Shown here: positions 1-5,600 of the stretch, piece by piece
How positions within the stretch are numbered: position 1 is the stretch's first letter
How the letters are laid out: every line of letters begins with the position of its first letter
Assembly: GCA_003663045.1 (NCBI GenBank)
Contig: QMZG01000058.1
Location: 1-6,931, forward strand
Source: Candidatus Altarchaeales archaeon
Lineage (GTDB): Archaea; Altiarchaeota; Altiarchaeia; IMC4; QMZM01
DNA: 6,931 bases
Direction of reading: 5' to 3'
Program-made: the position numbers and the translations under genes
Notes under the pieces: model-generated
What the model saw: only the letters and a program-made list of their open reading frames with translations
What the model was told of the DNA's origin: nothing
Database searches by the model: none

Positions 1-1
1 A

Positions 2-424
2 AAACTGGATTCTGAGGTTGTGAAATTACCAACAATCTGCAACTATCCAGAGATTAAGGTAGATCCGGAGGATTACGATAGAATTTATGTGTTAGCGTGT
101 GGCGCTGGCTCACAGGTCGTTTCGGAGGTATTGGATACTGAGATAATACCTGTTGCAGATACGACCGGGATTGGTGTAAAAATAGGCGATAAGATTCTGG
201 AATATTGCTCGGCCTGCGGCGATTGTGTTCTGGAAAAAACCGCCGGGATATGCCCCATAAAGAGATGTCCAAAGTCTTTGTTGAATGGACCATGCGGTGG
301 TGTTCGGGATGGCAAATGTGAGGTGGATGACATAGATTGCGCATGGATTCTGATCGATAAAAGAATGAAGAAATTCGGGAAATTGGATGAGCTTATTGGG
401 ACAAGAATTCCGAGGTTAAAATGA
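2..424 (+). CDS. metV: MetV-like methylenetetrahydrofolate reductase partner, C-terminal part (5' end outside window)
   Basis: This is the 3' part of a cysteine-rich protein that partners MetF in methylenetetrahydrofolate reductase (MTHFR_C / MetV family). The frame is open to the left edge, so the GTG at 20 is probably internal: family members usually carry several dozen more N-terminal residues before the segment DRIYVLACGAG seen here. Numbering from that GTG, the hallmark is a cysteine cluster: YCSACGDC (62-69), GICPIKRCPKSLLNGPCGG (77-94), then GKCEV and DCAW, giving Cys63, 66, 69, 78, 83, 92, 100 and 107. In this family these are thought to hold metal (zinc or Fe-S). MetV is known to form a complex with MetF in acetogens. 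The stop TGA (422-424) overlaps the ATG of the next gene as ATGA, which suggests translational coupling and a joint complex. The family assignment is firm; cofactor content is inferred. Confidence 0.88.
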   Translation, partial: KLDSEVVKLPTICNYPEIKVDPEDYDRIYVLACGAGSQVVSEVLDTEIIPVADTTGIGVKIGDKILEYCSACGDCVLEKTAGICPIKRCPKSLLNGPCGGVRDGKCEVDDIDCAWILIDKRMKKFGKLDELIGTRIPRLK

Positions 425-1311
425 GTAAACTGTCGAAAAATTTCGGAAAAGAGTTCATAGTTACTGGGGAGGTGGCTCCTCCAAGGGGCCCGGATCTCAA
501 GGAATTTATGCACGAGGTTGAGGAATTTAAGAAACTCATGAATAGGCTGTATGGGGTTAATGTTGTGGATATTCCAGGAGCCAAGTTGTTGATGAGCTCC
601 CTGGCTGCGAGTATACTCCTGAAACAAAATGGCATAGACCCCATATACCAACTGGTTTGTAGGGATAGAAACCAGCTGGCACTAGAGGCCGATTTAATTG
701 GTGCGGCAGCCTTTGGTATAGAAAATGTTCTTGCTCTGACCGGGGACCATCCCTCATGCAGGTCAAGTGATCATCCAAAGGCTAAAGGAGTATTTGATCT
801 CGATTCTGCAACCCTCATAAAGACGATGAAATTAATGAACCAGGGCAAGGATTTAGTCGGCGTGGATCTGAATAAGCCGACGAATTTCTTCATAGGGGCA
901 GCATTAGCCCCAGGGGCAACACCCATAGAGGGAGAGATTCATAAGACAAAAAGAAAACTGGATGCCGGGACAGATTTCTTTCAGACGCAGGCCGTATTTG
1001 AGTCCTCAATGATGTGGGATTTTCTGGATAAATATGAATCCCTGATGAAGGAGGATATCGCAGATAAGATTCTGATGGGTCTTGTACCTCTATATTCGTA
1101 TGGAATGGTTCAGTTTCTGAGGACGATGCCTGGCATAGTGATCTCGGAAGAGACTGGAAAGAGGATAAAAGAGGCAGATGATCCAGTTGAGGAGGGGATT
1201 AATATAGCTTCAGAGCTCATAGATATGGCAAGGGAGATGAATCTAGCAGGGGTTCATATAATGCCCTCTGGGAAGATAGAAGCTTTGATGAGGCTCCTGG
1301 AAAGTATATAG
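421..1311 (+). CDS. metF: Methylenetetrahydrofolate reductase (MetF-like, FAD)
   Basis: A complete 296-residue TIM-barrel flavoprotein of the MTHFR family, which reduces 5,10-methylene- to 5-methyl-tetrahydrofolate (possibly a methanopterin analogue in an archaeon). Visible family positions are VTGEVAPPRG near the N-terminus (Glu17, matching the catalytic Glu in the first strand), CRDRNQLAL at 80-88, LALTGDHP at 104-111 (the Asp-containing loop that contacts flavin/folate), DFFQTQ at 185-190, and GVHIMPSG at 277-284 in the last strand. Length is normal for the catalytic domain alone (about 290-300). The start is the ATG of the ATGA overlap with the metV-like gene. That coupling supports a MetV-MetF heteromer, in which MetV may let a donor other than NAD(P)H supply electrons. 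The electron donor cannot be read from this sequence. The family assignment is very secure; the pterin substrate is not. Confidence 0.93.
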   Translation: MSKLSKNFGKEFIVTGEVAPPRGPDLKEFMHEVEEFKKLMNRLYGVNVVDIPGAKLLMSSLAASILLKQNGIDPIYQLVCRDRNQLALEADLIGAAAFGIENVLALTGDHPSCRSSDHPKAKGVFDLDSATLIKTMKLMNQGKDLVGVDLNKPTNFFIGAALAPGATPIEGEIHKTKRKLDAGTDFFQTQAVFESSMMWDFLDKYESLMKEDIADKILMGLVPLYSYGMVQFLRTMPGIVISEETGKRIKEADDPVEEGINIASELIDMAREMNLAGVHIMPSGKIEALMRLLESI

Positions 1312-1315
1312 GATA

Positions 1316-1384
1316 ATGATTATTACAACAGTGGGCTCAGATAGATGTTCTGAGAAAGTCGTCAGAGATATAGTACTGACATAA
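1316..1384 (+). pseudogene. Possible 5' stub of a MetE/UROD-like methyltransferase gene
   Basis: Four bases after the metF stop an ATG opens a 22-codon frame ending in TAA at 1382-1384. It begins MIITTVGS and continues CSEKVVRDIV. Archaeal and other MetE/UROD-like proteins (vitamin B12-independent methionine synthase family) often start with M-I/T-T-T-V-GS-F/Y-P followed by a helix after about ten residues, so this looks like the N-terminus of such a gene, cut off soon afterwards. A methyltransferase gene directly after metF would make metabolic sense, because it would use the methyl product. The match is short and the FP after GS is absent, so it could instead be a chance open frame or a functional short peptide. 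From 1385 to about 1438 I see no coding signal. Confidence 0.3.
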
Positions 1385-1438
1385 CTTTTTAGACTTCTGT
1401 GTTTATAACTGAGTTAAATCATATACCAAAAACCGTAA

Positions 1439-1690
1439 AACATATTAAAGGGGTTTGCACTAAGTGTTGGCGCTGATTACAGCGACAGGCACGTACGCAA
1501 GATACTTCGTGGCTTCAAAATGCATTACGCAAAGCCCTATCCACGGAATGTGTATTATATTATCGGATTCTGGATCGGGCAGCGCCGCAGACAACTGACA
1601 ACAGTCTGACGTTTTTGTCATTTGAGAAACCAGTAGTTCCGAATAACACCATCGAAACTGAGATGAACACCATCTTTATCCCTATCTCGT
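1439..1690 (+). pseudogene. IS630 family transposase remnant (internal deletion plus frameshift)
   Basis: Two overlapping frames together recover pieces of an IS630-type DDE transposase. The first frame, open from 1439 after an in-frame stop and ending at TGA 1607-1609, reads GADYSDRHVRKILRGFKMHY then AKPYPRN. This is the typical second helix-turn-helix end of the DNA-binding region, normally followed by DYRRP. The next residues, YYIIGF, already belong to the start of the catalytic domain, so about 25-30 codons are missing near 1549. At about 1570 the match moves to another frame (one base lost): ILDRAAPQTTDNS, then FEKPVVPNNT and a degraded NTIFIPIS, corresponding to the family's GFLDEAAPQTT...SF.KP...NT...NTFGF. 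The first catalytic Asp survives, but its neighbour Glu reads as Arg. The remaining catalytic residues and both terminal repeats are missing or unrecognisable, so the element cannot be autonomous. Confidence 0.8.
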
Positions 1691-1702
1691 TATCTATTTA
1701 TG

Positions 1703-1935
1703 TTACAAGTATAACAAGCCTTTATCATGAAAGTCGATAGCAAGCATAATATCTCTTCTGTCATCTATCTTTATCTCATTAACGAGCCTTTTCACTCCTA
1801 ACTTAAACACAGCTTCGTGTGCTTTCTCCACAACACTGAATAAATCCCTCAAGTTTTCAGCCTCTATTTCACATACCTGGAAACAGAGGTGGTCTTTATC
1901 CCAATTGGAACTATGCTAAATTCCGCGATGATCAT
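1703..1935 (-). pseudogene. MTH1187 family thiamine-binding protein (DUF77) gene, deleted and frameshifted
   Basis: On the minus strand an ATG at 1935-1933 with a good ribosome binding site (GGAGTG about 8 nt upstream) opens MIIAEFSIVPIGIKTTSVS then RYVK followed by TAG. This is the N-terminus of the MTH1187/YkoF-like family (PF01910), small ferredoxin-fold proteins that bind thiamine-type ligands in some members. In another frame the match resumes at once with IEAENLRDLFSVVEKAHEAV, then FKLGVKRLVNEIKIDDRRD, the family's conserved C-terminal half. Between YVK and IEAEN about 20-22 residues that normally contain the middle strand and the G-M-G-T motif are absent, so this is a deletion with a frameshift, not one sequencing error. 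After DDRRD the usual last helix is replaced by an unrelated tail ending at TAA (1705-1703). It lies 17 bp after the adenosine-specific kinase gene on the same strand, so the two were probably an operon. Confidence 0.82.
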
Positions 1936-1952
1936 TTTTTATTCACTCCATT

Positions 1953-2435
1953 TCACCTTTTATACCCAATTTTCCTGAGGAACTCTTTCCTCTCTTTCAT
2001 CTTCTCCATGCTTTCAACCTCCACCGGAGTTTCACCATCAATCACCCCCAGAATTCCCCTTCCCTTTTCAGTTTCTGCAATAACTACCTGCAATGGGTTT
2101 GCGGTAGCAGCAAAAATCCTGCATACCTCTGGAACATTTTTCACTGCATTGAGAACGTTGATGGGGAAGGCATTCTTCAGAAATATTATGAATGAATGCC
2201 CTGCTGCTATCTTCATGGCATTTTTTGCCGCCAGGTCCATCATCTCTTTGTCGGTCCCGTCGATCCTCACCAGTTTATCGCCGGAGGATTCGCAGAATGC
2301 CAAGCCAAATTCTATTCCGGGAACTGTAGTTATGAGAACTTCATATATATCCTCCACGGTCTTGATGAAGTGGCTCTGTCCAAGGATTAGATTCACCTCG
2401 GGGGGTTTTTCTATTTCTACGATTTTTGTTTCCAT
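1953..2435 (-). CDS. Adenosine-specific kinase family protein (PF04008)
   Basis: A complete 160-residue protein of the small, strongly conserved family named 'adenosine-specific kinase', found mostly in archaea and some thermophilic bacteria. Its assigned activity rests on structural and limited biochemical work on few members, so the exact reaction should be treated as tentative. Conserved blocks in order: ILGQSHFIKTVEDIYE (17-32), FGLAFCESSGDKLVR (43-57), AGHSFIIFLKNAFPINVLNA (78-97), CRIFAATANPLQVVIAETE (105-123) and GRGILGVIDG (125-134), ending in RKIGYK. Length matches the family (about 160). There is no signal peptide or membrane segment, so it is cytoplasmic. The start ATG has no clear Shine-Dalgarno site; AT-rich TATA-like sequence lies 17-30 nt upstream, compatible with a leaderless or very short-leader transcript. 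It was probably first in an operon with the broken MTH1187 gene downstream, and is divergent from argH. Confidence 0.9.
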   Translation of the reverse strand: METKIVEIEKPPEVNLILGQSHFIKTVEDIYEVLITTVPGIEFGLAFCESSGDKLVRIDGTDKEMMDLAAKNAMKIAAGHSFIIFLKNAFPINVLNAVKNVPEVCRIFAATANPLQVVIAETEKGRGILGVIDGETPVEVESMEKMKERKEFLRKIGYKR

Positions 2436-2511
2436 TTTAACATTTTAATTGATAATATTTGTATCTGTTCATATAATTAAAAAGGTAAATTTAAATTAAA
2501 AGAGATTGGGA
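2436..2511. promoter_or_regulatory. Divergent promoter region between the adenosine-specific kinase gene and argH
   Basis: This 76-bp, very AT-rich gap separates two divergent starts. For argH, CATATAATTA at 2470-2479 is a TATA-like box that would place transcription start near 2500, leaving a leader of about ten bases that includes AGAG just before the start codon. For the minus-strand gene, AT-rich ATAATATTTG (2452-2461) is the best TATA-like candidate, about 20-25 nt before its ATG. These are sequence impressions only; no operator is evident. Confidence 0.4.
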
Positions 2512-3984
2512 ATGGATTCAAAAATGCTGAGAGATAGATTCAAAGGAGGGATTTCCCCCATTTTGTTAGAATTTTCAAGTTCTCTGGAGAGTGACAAGGG
2601 GATGATTTTAGAGGATGTATGGGGCTCTGAGGTTCATGTTCTGATGCTTATGAAGCAGGGGATAATATCCAGGGGGGACGCAAAGAAGATTATTGAATCC
2701 TTAAAAAAGGCTGAAAAGAACTTTATGAATGGAAAATTCAAACTGAGTGAGGAACTGGAAGACATTCACCTGAATGTGGAAAATTATGTAATTAAGAATT
2801 CTGGCCTGGATTATGGAGGAAGGATGCACACCGCTAGGTCAAGAAATGATCAGGTTCTGACCGACACCAAGATACGTCTCAGGAATGAGATTCTGGAGAT
2901 AGAGGAACTGGTGATCGAATTCCAAAAAACTTTGTTAATTCTTGCAGAAAAATATGCAGATGCTGTAATGCCTGGTTATACGCATATGCAACATGCTCAG
3001 CCCATGACCTTCGGGTTTTGGATAAGTTCTTATGTCAGCATGCTAATCAGGGATTTGGAAAGATTGAAAAATGCGTATAAAAGTGTGAATCTGTGTCCAT
3101 TGGGGGCGTGTGCCCTGGCGGGAACATCCTTCCACATTGACAGGAAATTTACATCAAGGCTGTTGGGATTTGATGGTGTTCATGAACACTCATTGGATGC
3201 GGTAGGCTCTAGGGATTTTGTTGCAGAGACACTAGCTGTGATGGCAATATTGATGTCCAATCTCTCTAGGTTTGCAGAAGATCTCATCATCTGGAGTAGT
3301 TATGAGTTTGGGTTTATTGAATTCTCGGACTCATTTTCTACTGGAAGTTCCATAATGCCCCAGAAGAAAAATCCCGATGTAGCCGAGTTAGTCAGAGGAA
3401 AAAGTGGAAGAATCTATGGTTCTCTGATTCAGATCCTTACGGTTCTTAAGGGATTGCCATCTGGATACAATAGGGATTTGCAGGAAGATAGAGAACTCCT
3501 CTGGGATTCCATTCATGTACTGAAGTCGTCACTTCGAGTTCTTAATGAGGGATTAAGAGATATGAAGATTAACAAAGAAAGAATGGAGGAAATGGCAAAT
3601 TCTAATTTTTCTACCGCTACAGAACTTGCTAATTTTTTGGTAAGAGATAAGGATTTATCATTCAGAAAGGCCTATGAGATTGTCGCCGCGATAGTGAAGG
3701 AATTGATTAGAAAAAAGAAAGATTTCAGAGACGTTGAAAATGTTAGAAAAATTTTGAAGAAATTCACGATAGAAATCTCTGCCAAAGAACTTGGTAATGT
3801 CTTAGACCCAAAGAAGGTTGTTGCTAAAAACAGAAGCATGGGAGGAACCTCCCCAAGGGAGGTAAGGCGGATGTTAAGAAGTTTCAAGAATGTAATTAAA
3901 GTGAGAAACGGAGATTTAAGAAAGAGAAGAGATAGGATTAGATCTGCACAGAGATTAACTGAGGAAATGATTAAAGAACTCTAA
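2512..3984 (+). CDS. argH: Argininosuccinate lyase
   Basis: Last step of arginine synthesis: argininosuccinate is cleaved to arginine and fumarate by a cytoplasmic homotetramer of the fumarase/aspartase superfamily. The 490-residue protein carries all three conserved regions: HTARSRNDQ at 106-114, GYTHMQHAQPMTFG at 155-168 (catalytic Thr-His region), and the superfamily signature GSSIMPQKKNPD at 278-289 with the flexible-loop serine. The later blocks NFSTATELANFLV (365-377) and GGTSPREV (444-451) are also present. Length is at the upper end of the usual 450-490, with a basic, probably helical C-terminal tail (KRRDRIRSAQRLTEE, 471-485). I place the start at ATG 2512, preceded by AGAG at 2501-2504. 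A TTG two codons upstream and an ATG four codons downstream (2524) are alternatives. Its stop touches that of pyrI. Function is very secure. Confidence 0.97.
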   Translation: MDSKMLRDRFKGGISPILLEFSSSLESDKGMILEDVWGSEVHVLMLMKQGIISRGDAKKIIESLKKAEKNFMNGKFKLSEELEDIHLNVENYVIKNSGLDYGGRMHTARSRNDQVLTDTKIRLRNEILEIEELVIEFQKTLLILAEKYADAVMPGYTHMQHAQPMTFGFWISSYVSMLIRDLERLKNAYKSVNLCPLGACALAGTSFHIDRKFTSRLLGFDGVHEHSLDAVGSRDFVAETLAVMAILMSNLSRFAEDLIIWSSYEFGFIEFSDSFSTGSSIMPQKKNPDVAELVRGKSGRIYGSLIQILTVLKGLPSGYNRDLQEDRELLWDSIHVLKSSLRVLNEGLRDMKINKERMEEMANSNFSTATELANFLVRDKDLSFRKAYEIVAAIVKELIRKKKDFRDVENVRKILKKFTIEISAKELGNVLDPKKVVAKNRSMGGTSPREVRRMLRSFKNVIKVRNGDLRKRRDRIRSAQRLTEEMIKEL

Positions 3985-4446
3985 TTACCCAAAGGATCCC
4001 TTTACTTCCCTTTCACAGTATTTACAACGCAGAATGAGTGGGTCTCTTTGCACTACAATGAATACTGATTTCACCGGCTCTCTTTCCTTGTTACTTATAC
4101 ATTGCGGATTGGGACAGGTTACAATACCAATAATCTCATTGGGCAGGGCTACCTTTTCCTTTTTTACCACCTTATAGTTTCTGATTCTGTTTATGGTGGC
4201 ATTGGGGGCAATTATAGCTATTTTATTTATTTCATCACTTTTTATATCCCTGTTCTCCACCTTAACTATATCTTTCTTCCCCAGTCTCTTACTATGGATA
4301 TTCATAGCTAAACTTACCTCGTCTGTGTAGCCCTCCCCTATACCAAGAATGCGAAGAACCTCTAAGGCTTTACCATGAGTTATGTGGTCTATAACCACCC
4401 CATTCCTTATTGGTTTTATCTTTAGGGTTTCTTCCCTTAATGGCAT
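3985..4446 (-). CDS. pyrI: Aspartate carbamoyltransferase regulatory chain
   Basis: Regulatory subunit of aspartate carbamoyltransferase. It joins PyrB into the large holoenzyme and binds nucleotide effectors (CTP and ATP in the well-studied enzymes). Length is 153, equal to E. coli PyrI. The N-terminal allosteric domain shows GVVIDHI (16-22), ALEVLRILG (27-35) and KKDIVKVEN (57-65) in the nucleotide-binding part. The C-terminal domain has the four zinc cysteines Cys111, 116, 141 and 144 (TCPNPQC and LRCKYCE), which contact the catalytic chain. An in-frame TAA two codons upstream fixes the ATG as start. The nearest strong ribosome-binding motif (AAAGGAG, plus-strand 4473-4467) lies about 20 nt away, farther than usual. 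The gene follows pyrB after a 72-bp gap and should be co-transcribed with it. Its TAA directly abuts the argH stop with no base between. Confidence 0.97.
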   Translation of the reverse strand: MPLREETLKIKPIRNGVVIDHITHGKALEVLRILGIGEGYTDEVSLAMNIHSKRLGKKDIVKVENRDIKSDEINKIAIIAPNATINRIRNYKVVKKEKVALPNEIIGIVTCPNPQCISNKEREPVKSVFIVVQRDPLILRCKYCEREVKGSFG

Positions 4447-4518
4447 TTTCTTTTAACTTCGTTTTTCTCCTTTCTCTTCAATTCAACAAATTTTAATCTA
4501 TCCTCTCAATCATCTTTA

Positions 4519-5442
4519 CTAAAATTTCACCCCACAAACTAAACAAAGCAGAGTCATTCTCACTGGAATCCCATTCCTTGCCTGTTCAAAATAGTGGGCG
4601 TATTTTGTATTATCAATATCTGTACTGATCTCTGTAACCCTGGGGAGGGGATGCATAATTATAGCCTCGTTTTTAATTCCTTCGATGGCATCCATGTTCA
4701 GGATATATGCATCCTTAACCCTTTCATATTCCTGCGGATCTGGAAATCTCTCCTTCTGAATTCTGGTTACATAGATTACATCAAAATTTTTGATATTGAG
4801 CTTTGTTGTCTCTCTAACCTTAATTCCCTTTGCTTCTAATCCCTTGACCATTCTCCTTGGCATCCTGAGTTCCCATGGAGAAATAAAGCATAAATTCACG
4901 TTATAATTTTCCAGGGCATTTGTTAGTGAATGCACGGTTCTTCCATATTTCAAATCACCTATAACACAGATATTTAATCCATCAATCCTTTTGAATTCCT
5001 TTTTTATTGTATAAAGATCCAGAAGGGTTTGGGTAGGATGCTGATTAGAACCATCACCACCATTTATCACTGGAACATCTACGTTTTCTGATGCCAACCT
5101 TGCTGAGCCCTCGATTGGATGTCTTATCACTATGACATCAGCATAGCCCGCAGCTATCTTTACGGTATCTACAATAGTCTCCCCCTTTACTTCAGAACTT
5201 ATTCCTGGGTAATCAAAGCCAATGGTTACACCACCCAATTTTTTCATAGCCGCCTCAAAGGACATTCTCGTTCTTGTGGATGGCTCAAAGAATAGGTTTG
5301 CGAGAATTTTGTCCTTCATCAGAGAACTTGTCTTACCTAACTTTAGTTTTTTCTCCATATCCCTTGATTTTTTAAGGACAAAATCTATCTCCTCTCTTGA
5401 GAAGTCTCTAATGGATATTATGTGTTTTTTATTCCACCTCAT
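4519..5442 (-). CDS. pyrB: Aspartate carbamoyltransferase catalytic chain
   Basis: Catalytic subunit that joins carbamoyl phosphate and aspartate to N-carbamoyl-aspartate, the committed step of pyrimidine synthesis. The 307 residues match the usual length. Active-site blocks are intact: FEPSTRTRMSFE (52-63, Ser55-Thr-Arg-Thr-Arg phosphate-binding loop), SSEVKGET (82-89, the 80s loop with Ser82 and Lys86 donated across subunits), RHP (107-109), GSNQHPTQTLLDLYT (131-145), RTVHSL (168-173), TRIQKERF (226-233) and HPLPRV (264-269). The start ATG is preceded by AAGGGG with 6-nt spacing, a good ribosome binding site. It is first in a pyrB-pyrI operon, divergent from argG. Presence of PyrI implies the allosteric B-type holoenzyme. 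Confidence 0.98.
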   Translation of the reverse strand: MRWNKKHIISIRDFSREEIDFVLKKSRDMEKKLKLGKTSSLMKDKILANLFFEPSTRTRMSFEAAMKKLGGVTIGFDYPGISSEVKGETIVDTVKIAAGYADVIVIRHPIEGSARLASENVDVPVINGGDGSNQHPTQTLLDLYTIKKEFKRIDGLNICVIGDLKYGRTVHSLTNALENYNVNLCFISPWELRMPRRMVKGLEAKGIKVRETTKLNIKNFDVIYVTRIQKERFPDPQEYERVKDAYILNMDAIEGIKNEAIIMHPLPRVTEISTDIDNTKYAHYFEQARNGIPVRMTLLCLVCGVKF

Positions 5443-5461
5443 TTTAAACCCCTTTTCTTTC

Positions 5462-5484
5462 CTTTCTTTTAGAGAAAAAGAAAG
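5462..5484. promoter_or_regulatory. Perfect 9-bp inverted repeat in the pyrB leader, candidate operator
   Basis: CTTTCTTTT (5462-5470) and AAAAGAAAG (5476-5484) are exact reverse complements with a 5-nt loop. The repeat lies 20-42 bp before the pyrB start codon. A TATA-like AAATTTAATTT on the minus strand (5509-5499) would put the pyrB transcription start near 5478, inside the palindrome, where a repressor would be effective. The arms are purine/pyrimidine tracts in an AT-rich region, so chance is possible. No T-run follows, so it is not a typical attenuator. Confidence 0.3.
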
Positions 5485-5567
5485 GTCTATTCAAAGAAAA
5501 ATTAAATTTCTCCTTCTTAAATTTATCTTCATAGAACCCTATTTTGGTGTCATTTTATTTTAATTCA

Positions 5568-5575
5568 TTATATTA
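5568..5575 (+). promoter_or_regulatory. Archaeal TATA-like box for argG, likely leaderless start
   Basis: TTATATTA is centred about 29 bp before the argG ATG. Archaeal TATA boxes usually lie 25-30 bp before the transcription start, so the mRNA would begin at or within a few bases of the start codon. No Shine-Dalgarno sequence is visible at normal spacing (the preceding bases are ATATAACGGA), which agrees with a leaderless mRNA. The BRE element was not convincingly identified. Confidence 0.4.
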
Positions 5576-5600
5576 ACTAGAATTCAATAAATATAACGGA

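Noticed and set aside
85..651. Long open frame on the minus strand across metV and metF
   Set aside because: It lies antisense to two strongly recognised genes, has no family motifs and is rich in residues typical of shadow frames.
1312..1440. Terminal inverted repeat of the IS630 element left of the transposase remnant
   Set aside because: No sequence in this stretch was found to match, inverted, anything to the right of the remnant.
2008..2448. Plus-strand open frame of 146 codons opposite the adenosine-specific kinase gene
   Set aside because: The minus-strand product is a full-length, highly conserved family member; the plus frame is its antisense shadow.
2506..2511. TTG start two codons upstream of the chosen argH ATG
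   Set aside because: ATG at 2512 is a stronger codon with AGAG at suitable distance; the extension adds only two residues and no conserved sequence.
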